Below, in pieces: positions 1 to 8,235 of a stretch of DNA of 33,174 nt. How positions within the stretch are numbered: the stretch's first letter is position 1; each line of letters opens with the position of its first letter. A model generated the notes under the pieces. It was not told the origin of the DNA, did not search any database, and was given only the letters and a program-made list of their open reading frames with translations. The translations under genes were made by a program, and so were the position numbers. The stretch is from Clostridiales bacterium (GTDB lineage: Bacteria > Bacillota > Sulfobacillia > Sulfobacillales > Sulfobacillaceae): NCBI GenBank assembly GCA_027365485.1, contig DAHXNH010000104.1, positions 1-33,174 of the forward strand, in the 5' to 3' direction.

Positions 1-53
1 TATTAAGCACGCCGCCAGCGTTCGTCCTGAGCCAGGATCAAACTCTCCATTGC
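1..53 (-). rRNA. rrs: 16S ribosomal RNA, 5' end (partial)
   Basis: Read on the minus strand, positions 46 to 1 give the universal bacterial 16S start (AGAGTTTGATCCTGGCTCAG, then the ACGAACGCTGGCGGCGTGC block). The mature 5' end is placed at about 53 by analogy with E. coli numbering, where AGAGTTTGATC starts at nucleotide 8. Only about 53 nt are present; the rest lies beyond the left edge of the window. The gene points the same way as the upstream fumarase/aspartase gene. Confidence 0.97.
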
Positions 54-148
54 TCAGTCGCGCATGGGCTGGCCCATACGCCTTGATCGTGATATACAGT
101 GTTTCGATTCTGACGATGTAGTTTTCAAGGACCGGGTCGCATCAATCG
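54..148 (-). other. 16S rRNA leader region
   Basis: Transcribed leader between P2 and the mature 16S. It contains a short inverted repeat, ATGGGC-TG-GCCCAT (64-77), about 10 nt before the mature 5' end, and CCTTGAAAACT (read on the minus strand), a string common in Firmicutes pre-rRNA spacers. It probably takes part in processing; that is inference. Confidence 0.45.
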
Positions 149-177
149 ATTCTACTACCGACTTTTCTTCAAGTCAA
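149..177 (-). promoter_or_regulatory. rRNA promoter P2 (sigma-A type)
   Basis: On the minus strand there is a -35 box TTGACT (172-177), a 17-bp spacer and a -10 box TAGAAT (149-154). The predicted start is near 142, giving a leader of about 90 nt before the 16S. Spacing is ideal and the position directly upstream of 16S fits an rRNA operon promoter. No functional data; this is motif evidence only. Confidence 0.75.
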
Positions 178-219
178 GTCTCCTCGAATGACACTCACTC
201 TCTCGCGAGAGCAAGGAGT

Positions 220-248
220 ATCTTACCGCCTGCTGCGATAGCATACAA
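220..248 (-). promoter_or_regulatory. rRNA promoter P1 (sigma-A type)
   Basis: A second minus-strand promoter: -35 TTGTAT (243-248), 17-bp spacer, -10 TAAGAT (220-225). It lies 71 bp upstream of P2, the tandem arrangement usual for rRNA operons. A perfect palindrome CTCTCGCGAGAG (200-211) falls just inside its transcript and may form a hairpin. Confidence 0.6.
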
Positions 249-376
249 CACCCATTACGACCCGTTCTCTCGACTTTACCGTCACATTACGCTATATATC
301 TCTCATCATCTCCGATTTTCGACTATTTTTGCGTTGAGCAACCGTTCGCCTCCATTCCTCTGACTGCTGTTCTGGA

Positions 377-1771
377 TTACTCCATGGGGGTAATTCGATC
401 GAGGTCCAGCGCTTCGTCCAATTTAGCTTCATCTAATAGTCCACGCTCTCTTACCACCTCGCGCACACTCTTTCCCTCAGCGTAAGCTGCCTTGGCCACG
501 GCTGCCGCTTGGTCATACCCTATATAGGGATTGAGGGCGGTAGCCAACGCCGTATTCATTTCCACAAAACCAGTCACGCGTTCGACATCGGCGCTAAGTC
601 CAACAAGACCTCGTTCTCGAAAGGCACGAATCCCCTGCGCTAAAATGTGAATACTGTGCAAGAGATTGTACGCTGCTACGGGCATCATTACATTGAGCTC
701 AAGTTGGCCTGCAGCCACCGCCGACTGCACTGCAAGATCGTTGCCATAGACCTGAAAGCATATCATATTCATCATTTCCGCCATAACGGGGTTGACCTTT
801 CCTGGCATAATCGATGAACCCGGCTGCACTGGCGGCAAAGCCAATTCTGCTAAGCCTGTGCGTGGACCCGAACTCAACAATCGAATATCGTTAGCAATCT
901 TCCCCCAAGCCGTTGCGACACCGCGCAGCCATCCTGACGTTTCAAGCACGGCATCCATATTTTGAATAAACGTAAACATGTTATCGGGTTGCCGAAAGGA
1001 AAGGCCTGTCTTTTCGCGCACTCCTTCAATAGCCCGCTTGCGATATTCTGGGTGCGCGTTAATTCCCGTGCCGACCGCGTTTCCTCCGAGCCCTATCCCA
1101 TAAAGTCCGGCCAGGACCGAATCTAACTGACCGCGCCAATAAGCGATCGCCCCGGCCCAACCTCCGACTTCTTGCCCAAGGCGCATAGGCACCGCGTCTT
1201 GCAGGTGGGTGCGCCCGGATTTGACCACGGCCATCCACGCCTTCGCCTTGTCTTCCAACACCGTCTGAGCCAAGAGCAATTCGGGAGCCAAGTCGTGAAC
1301 CAACGCCTCCGCCGCAGCAATGTGAATCGCCACATGAATGGTATCGTTGGTCGATTGGGCCATGTTCACCTGATCGTTAGGGTGTACGAAATGACCGCTT
1401 GAGCCGTGTTTCCCCAAGATTTCATCCGCCCGGTGGGCAATAACCTCGTTAGCGTTCATGTTTTGGGACGTGCCGGCACCCGCCTGATAGACATCGACCA
1501 CGAACTGGCTGTCCCACTGACCTGCAATAACTTCATCGGCCGCCTGCATGATGGCATTGGCCACCTCCTCAGAAAGCGCGCTTACCTCTCGATTAGCCTT
1601 AGCCGCCGCCCATTTAATAATTCCTTGAGCGCGAATAAATCGTCGCGGCAACCGCAGTCCACTGATGGGAAAGTTCTCAATCGCACGCTGGGTCTGAGGC
1701 CCCCAATAGGCCGAACTCGGAACTTTAACTTCCCCTAACGAATCCTTACTCACCCGATACTCTTCACTCAT
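377..1771 (-). CDS. Class II fumarate hydratase / aspartate ammonia-lyase family enzyme
   Basis: 464 aa, full length for the fumarase/aspartase superfamily, whose members reversibly add water or ammonia to fumarate. The signature GSSIMPGKVNP is intact, as are GRTHLQDAVP and the HPNDQVN and QSTND segments. Several features lean towards aspartase: GAGTSQNMN instead of the GSGTQSNMN common in FumC, PVMAE after the signature, AGQLELNVM, and a C-terminal GKSVREVVRERGLL resembling E. coli AspA. Other positions (N-terminal WGPQTQRAIENF) are fumarase-like, so substrate is not settled. The start ATG at 1771 has GGGGAGA about 10 nt upstream. It is expressed towards the rRNA promoters, and no terminator is visible between its stop and P1. 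Family assignment is very secure; fumarase versus aspartase is open. Confidence 0.93.
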   Translation of the reverse strand: MSEEYRVSKDSLGEVKVPSSAYWGPQTQRAIENFPISGLRLPRRFIRAQGIIKWAAAKANREVSALSEEVANAIMQAADEVIAGQWDSQFVVDVYQAGAGTSQNMNANEVIAHRADEILGKHGSSGHFVHPNDQVNMAQSTNDTIHVAIHIAAAEALVHDLAPELLLAQTVLEDKAKAWMAVVKSGRTHLQDAVPMRLGQEVGGWAGAIAYWRGQLDSVLAGLYGIGLGGNAVGTGINAHPEYRKRAIEGVREKTGLSFRQPDNMFTFIQNMDAVLETSGWLRGVATAWGKIANDIRLLSSGPRTGLAELALPPVQPGSSIMPGKVNPVMAEMMNMICFQVYGNDLAVQSAVAAGQLELNVMMPVAAYNLLHSIHILAQGIRAFRERGLVGLSADVERVTGFVEMNTALATALNPYIGYDQAAAVAKAAYAEGKSVREVVRERGLLDEAKLDEALDLDRITPME

Positions 1772-2899
1772 ATCGATCGTCTCCCCAAGCCATTTTTCCT
1801 CGATGGGATGCGTCCTTGCCTTTTCAGCCCGGCCGCACTCTCACCGAATCAGTTGCCTCACCACTCATTGACCCTGTCCATCGCTCGTGTCAACTCGAGG
1901 CGAATCATTTAACATTCGCTTGTCCCGCTGGGACACACCAAGCGGTGAAACGCCCCGGTTGATTTTGGTTAAGTCGTCAACGTAATAACACGCCAGTCTC
2001 ATAAAATTATACGATAGAAAAACTCGGTTCAACGCCATTTCCAGCATAATCAGGCGTGTTGCGGTGAGAGTCCCCCGCACTTTTGATTCGACAGAATAAA
2101 AATCCGAGATTGGAGGTGAGCGATGAGAATGCCAGTCATATGGTTTCACATGGCGATTGACCTCGGACAACAAGGAGTTTTTTCGTAGGGGCTGGCTAAT
2201 TTTCGACCCCAACCGTGTTAGGCTTCTTCCAAACATCTGAATAAGGCTTTTGAGTAGATAAACCTGACCGGGCGTTCTTTGCGACGAAAAAACATACGCC
2301 CCTCTGAACTCCTCATCAAGAAGACCACGGCTTTTTCTGACTGGTTTGAGCTTCAGTTGGCATCGCGTCGAACACTCAACCAGGTCCGTGAAGCCTAAAA
2401 CCCCGCTGCCATAACGGAATCGCCGCTCGAGATCCGCCCATGGCAGGGCTCGAGGAACCGATCATCCAAAACACTCCCGATGCCTCTAATCGGTTCATAG
2501 AGATGAACTTAGCTGGGCCATGCTCCCTTCAATCCCCAGAGTCAGCGCTCAGTATCCGTGGCTCGAGAAAGATCCAGGCAAGACGTTCGCCGGACCCTCT
2601 TCGCAGCGCGCCAACACGCTCGTCATTTCAGGCCAAACGTCGAATTCGTACGGGCTTAATCTTTCCCCGTTGGCCGCGATCGGCCCGTAGAATGTTTTCC
2701 CAAAACCCGAGCCCTCAATATCTTGAGGCCAAGGAGTCCCTGAGCATTGCTAGACCGAGACGACGGCCCCGAAGGGCCGTGGCGTTTTATTCCTCTCGCG
2801 ATGGCAAAATCGATGAGGCATAGAGGGTGCGGCCCACTGACAGTCGATCTCCACCATGAAATCCGACGACGGTTTTCATCACGCATTTCATTCCCGTGA

Positions 2900-3435
2900 C
2901 CCAGTGATCCCTTTGGCTCACAACCCGACCCCGCCGCCAACTTAGACCTAATTGCTGCTCACCCGGTCCATATCGCCTGGCCCTATGGTCATAAACACAG
3001 GTTCTTTACGATCCCTGACGAAGCATCTAGAAAAACGTTGGAGTTTCTCCAATAAGAGTGTGAGATCGTAGCCTGCGTCTTTGATACCGGGCCCCATCCA
3101 CGACCACTGGATACAACCTCGCATCCGAAAACACCCTTCTTCCCGGGTTCCCTACCCAAGGACCCAAACTTTCCCCTCCACTGGGCAGCCCTCTTCCATA
3201 CCACTCAACCCGCTTTGGATATCAAACCGCTCGTCGACACGGTGGTGCTTTCTTAAAAGGACTAGCCTTCATCGCCCGCGCCGACAGCCAACTCGTCCGC
3301 AGCGATTTTGTGGCGATCTCTTCTTCACACGCATTTACCCGATCACCTAGACAAACCGCATCAGAATTTATTCGAGCTTTTTTCGACGAAGATGAAGGGT
3401 CATTCGAGTGCAAAGCCTGCTCGATGCTTCGTTAA
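2900..3435 (+). pseudogene. Possible decayed protein-coding remnant
   Basis: One plus-strand frame runs from 2900 to a stop at 3254-3256 with a single internal TAA (3053-3055), so 117 sense codons in all. A second frame, shifted by two, continues from 3259 to the stop at 3433 (58 codons). The translations look protein-like (for example GHKHRFFTIPDEASRKTLEF, then GLAFIARADSQLVRSDF), but I do not recognise the family. A dead transposase is one possibility. Chance open frames at this GC remain a real alternative. Confidence 0.25.
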
Positions 3436-3704
3436 AAACGAAGAGGTCGAACGAGAGAGACATAAGGCTTCAACCCCGCTAAAGTACATCGTCTATTGAT
3501 CATCGCCAAAATCAGCAGCAGGTTGAACCGATTTTGTCGTGTGATGGTTCTCTCGCCCGTACCTACCGATCGCTCCCTCAACACCAAGGAAATCACTCCC
3601 TCGCCTTAGTCCTGGCTGACCAATGGGCCCCTCAGCGATATCGACAGAACATCACCGAGCCTCCCTACATCGAGCCGGAGGCCCCACTCGCGCTTCATTT
3701 GAAA

Positions 3705-3741
3705 TCCGCGGCTAGATCTCCCTCGGAGGTCTAGCCGCGGA
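3705..3741. repeat. Long inverted repeat (17-bp stem, 3-nt loop)
   Basis: The left arm TCCGCGGCTAGATCTCC (3705-3721) pairs with the right arm GGAGGTCTAGCCGCGGA (3725-3741), with one G-T wobble and loop CTC. No T-run follows on either strand, so it is not a standard intrinsic terminator. It could be a relic of a mobile element end, a REP-like unit or a protein-binding palindrome. Confidence 0.8.
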
Positions 3742-4095
3742 GCCCCGTGCCCTGTCGTTGCCTCGGATGCCTGAAGCCTGGCCCGGAAACGATCTAGGGC
3801 GTAGACCCGAGCCACCGATGATTTTTCCGATTCACCGCAAACCGAGCGCTACGTCCTTTTTCGCATCGTACAGCCCTAAAATTCACCCGAATTTTTCGGC
3901 GTTTGGTTATCTACCGGCTTCAGATTTCGATATGATGGTCGTACTTGTGAGCGCACCAGCTTGATGGCGCTTCGGATGTCTCCCATCGCTTATCGGCTAC
4001 CAACGATGGACACGCGGACACTCGGGTTGGTGCGACCGCGGTGGACTCACCGGACGCCATCAAAAGCCGGATGTCACGGACAAGGAGGGTCAGCG

Positions 4096-4377
4096 ATGCG
4101 AACGATACAACTCTTCGAATGGGCCGACGATGGAGGACCGGGAGGGACCATGGAACTATGGGATTGGCGTCAAGACTTGAGTGGTGTCAACTGGGGGCGA
4201 CCTCACCAACCAGAGAACGCCCCCTGGTCTCCATGGCCCAAGAGCTATATTCAATTGGGGCCCACCCAGTGGGCAAAGTACTGGCGATATTGCGTCCATG
4301 CTCCTGGAGATCCGCTTTTCCTCGATGCCGAACAGGATCTCTGGGGTCTAAGTTCGCCCCCAAGACAAGCCCCATAA
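4096..4377 (+). CDS. Small tryptophan-rich hypothetical protein
   Basis: A 93-aa frame preceded by an excellent Shine-Dalgarno sequence (AAGGAGGG, 6 nt before the ATG). The product starts MRTIQLFEWADDGG and holds nine tryptophans, many in W-x-W or WSPW-like settings, with one Cys and no membrane segment. I do not recognise a family. It lies about 100 bp upstream of acs in the same direction and could share its transcript. The strong ribosome binding site argues that it is real; the lack of a known family and the decayed DNA to its left argue for caution. Confidence 0.5.
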   Translation: MRTIQLFEWADDGGPGGTMELWDWRQDLSGVNWGRPHQPENAPWSPWPKSYIQLGPTQWAKYWRYCVHAPGDPLFLDAEQDLWGLSSPPRQAP

Positions 4378-4479
4378 TAATCGGTTCGAACCATCGGGCA
4401 GGACCTTGGGGCTGATTGTCGAATAAGTTCGGTACCGTAGACGACTGCGGCGATAACGAGTCTCTCAGGAGGTGTTTGG

Positions 4480-6444
4480 ATGTCATTGGACGAAGAAAAC
4501 TTTGATACTTTGCTCCATGAAACCCGCAAGTTCCCGCCCCATCCCACTTTTCGCCAACAGGCCACCGTATCCTCGGCCGACCTCTATCACCAAGCGGCGG
4601 CCAACGGGGAGACGTTTTGGGCCGAGCAAGCCCGAGAGCTCACCTGGTCGAAACCCTTTACCGAAATCTTGGCCTGGGATCCACCCCATGCTCGCTGGTT
4701 TTACGATGGCGAATTGAACGCCGCCACCAACACCGTCGATCGCCATCGTCAGGGCGCGACTAAAAACAAGGCGGCCTTGATTTGGGAAGGCGAACCCGGC
4801 GACCAGGTCGTGCTCACCTACGACATGCTCGGCCGAGAGGTGGATCGCGCCGCTCATATGTTGACCGCCTTAGGCGTCCAACCCGGCGACCGCATCACTT
4901 TGTATCTGCCCATGATCCCAGAGTTAGTCATTGCCATGCTGGCGGCCGCCAAAGTCGGCGCCATCCACTCCATCGTCTTTGGCGGATTTTCTGCGGAGGC
5001 GCTGCGCGAACGCATTAACGATGCCGGCTCACGCCTCGTCATCACTGCGGATGCCGGCTGGCGACGAGGAAAAACCGTGCCCCTGAAGGCTAATACCGAT
5101 GCCGCCTTAACCGGCTGTCCCCAGGTTGCGCAGGTGGTGGTGGTGGAGCGCATCGGGCAGATCGCCGGGCTGAGCATGCTCCCGGGACGGGATCGGTGGT
5201 GGCATCAGGCCATGGCCGAAGCCTCCACCGCTCCTTTTGCCCCGGTGCCCCGCAACGCCGAAGACATCTTATTCACCCTCTATACCTCAGGCACTACCGG
5301 CAAGCCCAAAGGCATTGTCCATTCGACGGGCGGCTATTTGACGGGCGCCAATACCTCCTGTCGCCTGGTCTTTGACCTCAAGCCCGAGGATGTCTACTTT
5401 TGTACCGCCGACATTGGCTGGATTACCGGCCATACCTATGTGGTCTATGGACCGCTCAGTTGCGGAGCCACGGTGGTCATGTACGAGGGTGCGCCCGACT
5501 GGCCGGACCGCGATCGCTATTGGGCCCTCATCGAACGCTATGGCGTCACCGTGCTCTACACGGCCCCCACCTCCATTCGCACTTTTATGAAGTGGGGCCC
5601 GGAATTACCCGGTCGCCACCGCCTAGATTCCTTGCGCCTTTTGGGCACCGTCGGCGAGCCGATTAATCCCGAAGCCTGGATGTGGTATTACGACGTCATT
5701 GGGGGTTCACGCTGCCCTATTGTCGATACCTGGTGGCAAACGGAGACCGGCGCCGCAATGATTTCCCCCCTCCCTGGGGTGACCGATCTGAAACCCGGGT
5801 CGGCCTCCGTACCCGTTCCCGGCATTTTCGCCGATGTCGTCGATACCCACGGACATTCGGTCCCGCCCGGAGGCGCCGGCTACCTGGTGCTCACGCGGCC
5901 GTGGCCGTCGATGCTGCGCACCATTTGGGGAGATGACCAACGGTATCAAGACACCTACTGGAATCGTTTTCCGGGCCGCTATTTTACCGGTGATGGGGCT
6001 CATCGGGATGAAGACGGCTACTATTGGATTTTGGGCCGTGTCGATGATGTGATGAACATCTCGGGGCATCGCATCGGCACCATGGAAGTGGAAAGCGCTC
6101 TGGTCGACGATCATCGCGTGGCTGAGTCCGCGGTCATCGGCCGTCAGCATGATCTGAAGGGGCAAGCGATTAGCGCCTTCGTCACCCTCAAAGACGGCAT
6201 TGACGGCACCCCCGAACTAGTCACCGAATTGAAGCAGCACGTGGCCGCAAAAATTGGCCCCATGGCACGACCCGAAGAAATCTTCTTTACCGCCGAACTC
6301 CCCAAAACGCGCAGCGGCAAAATCATGCGTCGTCTCCTGCGCGATGTCGCCGAAGGGCGAGCGTTAGGCGACACCACCACGTTGGCCGATCCGAACGTGG
6401 TCGAATCGTTAAAACAGCAATACGAGGCCCAGGACCCCGATTAA
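4480..6444 (+). CDS. acs: Acetyl-CoA synthetase, AMP-forming
   Basis: 654 aa, the usual length for Acs, which converts acetate, ATP and CoA to acetyl-CoA, AMP and PPi through acetyl-AMP in the cytoplasm. The order is an N-terminal Acs domain, the ATP/AMP motif YTSGTTGKPKG (268-278), the WWQTETG adenylate-forming motif, the hinge/A8 region with ISGHRIGT near 527-534, and the C-terminal PKTRSGKIMRR with the catalytic Lys at about 614, the residue that is acetylated to control Acs in many bacteria. The start ATG at 4480 has AGGAGG 6 nt upstream. The gene stands alone on the plus strand; its stop overlaps the stop of a convergent small gene. Two shadow frames do not compete. Confidence 0.97.
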   Translation: MSLDEENFDTLLHETRKFPPHPTFRQQATVSSADLYHQAAANGETFWAEQARELTWSKPFTEILAWDPPHARWFYDGELNAATNTVDRHRQGATKNKAALIWEGEPGDQVVLTYDMLGREVDRAAHMLTALGVQPGDRITLYLPMIPELVIAMLAAAKVGAIHSIVFGGFSAEALRERINDAGSRLVITADAGWRRGKTVPLKANTDAALTGCPQVAQVVVVERIGQIAGLSMLPGRDRWWHQAMAEASTAPFAPVPRNAEDILFTLYTSGTTGKPKGIVHSTGGYLTGANTSCRLVFDLKPEDVYFCTADIGWITGHTYVVYGPLSCGATVVMYEGAPDWPDRDRYWALIERYGVTVLYTAPTSIRTFMKWGPELPGRHRLDSLRLLGTVGEPINPEAWMWYYDVIGGSRCPIVDTWWQTETGAAMISPLPGVTDLKPGSASVPVPGIFADVVDTHGHSVPPGGAGYLVLTRPWPSMLRTIWGDDQRYQDTYWNRFPGRYFTGDGAHRDEDGYYWILGRVDDVMNISGHRIGTMEVESALVDDHRVAESAVIGRQHDLKGQAISAFVTLKDGIDGTPELVTELKQHVAAKIGPMARPEEIFFTAELPKTRSGKIMRRLLRDVAEGRALGDTTTLADPNVVESLKQQYEAQDPD

Positions 6445-6602
6445 GAGGGCTCCTGGGTCCCAGGCTTCAAGGCTTCGCTCAAAACCGTCCGTAAGACTTC
6501 CGAAGGAGGGCGCCGGGTTTCCCGCGAAATTCGGCGCAACTCCGCAACCTGCCAATTGTACAAGTAATACTCAGCCTTTTTTTGGTTCTCATGAGCCTTC
6601 AT
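6441..6602 (-). CDS. Small ribbon-helix-helix-like protein
   Basis: A 53-aa gene convergent with acs. The TAA stop codons overlap through a shared TTAA, so the two ends overlap by 3 bp. The protein is charged: MKAHENQKKAEYYLYNWQ, then a typical second half VAELRRISRETRRPPSEVLR followed by TVLSEAL. A beta-strand-like segment followed by ELRRISRETRRP-SEVLR is the layout of CopG/MetJ-type (RHH) DNA-binding proteins and some antitoxins. The ATG at 6602 has a modest GAGAGG upstream. No toxin gene adjoins it. It may regulate itself or acs, but that is inference. Confidence 0.65.
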   Translation of the reverse strand: MKAHENQKKAEYYLYNWQVAELRRISRETRRPPSEVLRTVLSEALKPGTQEPS

Positions 6603-6641
6603 CGCACCGCCGCCTCTCTTCGCTCTTTGAACTTCCTTCTT

Positions 6642-6669
6642 CTCTTAGAATAAACGCCAACCATTTCAA
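6642..6669 (-). promoter_or_regulatory. Possible promoter of the small RHH-like gene
   Basis: Minus-strand TTGAAA (6664-6669), 16-bp spacer, TAAGAG (6642-6647), ending 40 bp upstream of the ATG at 6602. The match is only fair. The rest of 6670-6950 shows no gene I can support. Confidence 0.3.
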
Positions 6670-6953
6670 TTTGGTTACGGGCTCGGTCAAGTTTTTTTGG
6701 TATGCTCTTTCCCTCCGAATACGAGAACGATCCCCCAGGTTATCTCTCATCAGAGTCGGAGTGAAGAAATCGGGCGTCACGGCATGGAGCCTTTACAGAT
6801 CCAAAGATCACCCGCAATCGCTGTACGTTTCCGTAGCCAAGGCCCATCCGCACCAGCCCCGGGCATTAAACGAGGCGACAAGCCCCTTTGGAGCCAACCA
6901 GGCAGCTAATACCCTACCCGGTTGCTTGCCGTCACTGCGATGTCTGCCACCAC

Positions 6954-6991
6954 AAAAAGGCCCCGTCCGCTACGTTCTGCGGACCGGGGCC
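6954..6991 (-). terminator. Intrinsic terminator of the ABC ATPase gene
   Basis: GGCCCCGTCCGC (6959-6970) pairs with GCGGACCGGGGCC (6979-6991) with one bulged base, 8-nt loop. On the minus strand the stem is followed by TTTTTG. It lies 19 bp past the stop of the gene at 7010-8110 and ends that operon. Confidence 0.85.
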
Positions 6992-7009
6992 GATGACAGG
7001 CGGTTTGCC

Positions 7010-8110
7010 TTATGCTAAAGCTTGCTCGGTTTCAGGATCGAACGCATGCAGACGGGTCGGGTCAAAGGCGCAGGTCACCGTATCCCCCAGTTGAGCGTGC
7101 CAATCATTCGGTGCCCGAGCCACCAATGTCTCTTCGCCAATGGCCAGATACACCATGTTCTCGTGGCCCATGGGCTCAATCACCCGAACTGTGGCCTTCA
7201 TCTGCAAGTCTGGATGCTGATCGTAAAAGTCTGGGGACAAGTGCACGTCCTCAGGACGGACGCCTAATGTCAACTTGCGTCCCGTCAATCCGGAAGCCGC
7301 AGATCTTAGGACATCGGGGAGCACGATCTGTTGGCCGTAGGTGTGAAAGCTGAGTGCGCCTGCCGATTGCCCAAGCTCTCCGGGTAGCAGGTTCATCGCC
7401 GGAGTCCCTACGAAGGTGGCCACAAACTGATTCGCCGGCCGATTATACACATCGTCGGGAGTAGCCACTTGTTGGACCACACCGTCACGCATGACGACGA
7501 TTCGGGTGCCCATCGTCATGGCTTCGGTCTGGTCATGGGTGACGTATAAGATAGTCGCTCCGAGCCGTTGGTGAAGCCGCTTCAATTCAACCCGCGTCTG
7601 AGTCCGCAACTTGGCGTCCAAGTTGGAGAGTGGCTCGTCCATGAGGAAGGCTTTGGGCTCGCGCACGATAGCACGCCCTAGTGCAACCCGCTGGCGCTGT
7701 CCTCCTGACAACTCCTTGGGCTTCCTGGTCAGTAAACTGCCCAATCCCAAGATTTCCGCTGCTTCCTTCACCCGCCGTTCAATTTCTGGCCGCGGCACCT
7801 TGCGAAGCTTAAGGCCAAAAGCCATGTTTTCGTACACCGTCATATGCGGATAGAGCGCATAGTTCTGAAAGACCATGGCAATATCACGATCTTTCGGAGC
7901 GACCTGGCTAACTTCCCGATCACCAATAAAGATCGACCCATCGCTGAGTTCCTCGAGCCCTGCGACCATCCGCAAGGTGGTGGTCTTTCCACATCCTGAC
8001 GGTCCTAAAAGGACCAAAAATTCCTGGTCGGCGATATCCAGATTGACATCACTGACGGCATCCACGTTTCCAAACCGCTTGAAAACGTGTTCGAGTCGTA
8101 CACTAGCCAT
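7010..8110 (-). CDS. ugpC: Sugar-type ABC transporter ATP-binding protein (UgpC/MsmX/MalK family)
   Basis: 366 aa. The ABC domain (about 1-235) has Walker A GPSGCGKTT, Q-loop, signature LSGGQRQRVALGRA, Walker B FLMDEPLSNLDAKLR and the H-loop YVTHDQTEAM. The C-terminal TOBE/regulatory domain (about 240-360) is that of the CUT1 carbohydrate importers. No permease or binding protein gene adjoins it. This is known for MsmX-type ATPases of Firmicutes that energise several sugar importers, so a shared role is likely. It lies 125 bp downstream of the nucleoside hydrolase gene on the same strand, and may share its transcript or have its own promoter. GGAG occurs about 13 nt before the ATG. Confidence 0.93.
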   Translation of the reverse strand: MASVRLEHVFKRFGNVDAVSDVNLDIADQEFLVLLGPSGCGKTTTLRMVAGLEELSDGSIFIGDREVSQVAPKDRDIAMVFQNYALYPHMTVYENMAFGLKLRKVPRPEIERRVKEAAEILGLGSLLTRKPKELSGGQRQRVALGRAIVREPKAFLMDEPLSNLDAKLRTQTRVELKRLHQRLGATILYVTHDQTEAMTMGTRIVVMRDGVVQQVATPDDVYNRPANQFVATFVGTPAMNLLPGELGQSAGALSFHTYGQQIVLPDVLRSAASGLTGRKLTLGVRPEDVHLSPDFYDQHPDLQMKATVRVIEPMGHENMVYLAIGEETLVARAPNDWHAQLGDTVTCAFDPTRLHAFDPETEQALA

Positions 8111-8235
8111 CGATTCTTCCGCTCCTTCACCTTTACCTATGGGAATCTAGAAACTGACGTTTTGGAACCGATATGAGAATTCCCCATCGGCCATCAGAAT
8201 CCCTGCCCATTTTTGCAAAAATTTTTAGTGTCCGG

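Larger units (their letters stand above)
1772..4095. other. Gene-poor stretch with decayed sequence
   Basis: About 2.3 kb without an intact recognisable gene. Open frames here have no convincing start sites or family motifs. Two things stand out: a plus-strand reading at 2900-3435 broken by a stop and a frame change, and a long hairpin at 3705-3741. A shorter GC hairpin (CGGCCC-CGAA-GGGCCG, about 2763-2780) also occurs. The region looks like old, eroded DNA such as remnants of mobile elements, but no terminal repeats or transposase motif could be identified. Confidence 0.5.

Noticed and set aside
64-363. 99-codon open frame opposite the 16S leader
   Set aside because: It lies over the rRNA promoters on the opposite strand, has no SD and a composition typical of non-coding frame.
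1865-2236. 123-codon minus-strand frame upstream of the fumarase/aspartase gene
   Set aside because: No good SD or family motif; the sequence looks like the eroded DNA around it.
4030-4060. Resemblance of GGGTTGGTGCGACCGCGG to a T-box antitermination motif upstream of acs
   Set aside because: The T-box core (GGGTGG-ACCGCG with specifier loop and a terminator pair) is not met, and acs is not a typical T-box gene.
4378-4395. GGTTCGAACC, like a tRNA T-arm
   Set aside because: No acceptor stem, D-arm or anticodon arm can be built around it; it is just a 10-bp palindrome.
6671-7018. 115-codon plus-strand frame between the RHH-like gene and the ABC ATPase gene
   Set aside because: It runs across the ATPase terminator, has no start signal and no recognisable motifs.
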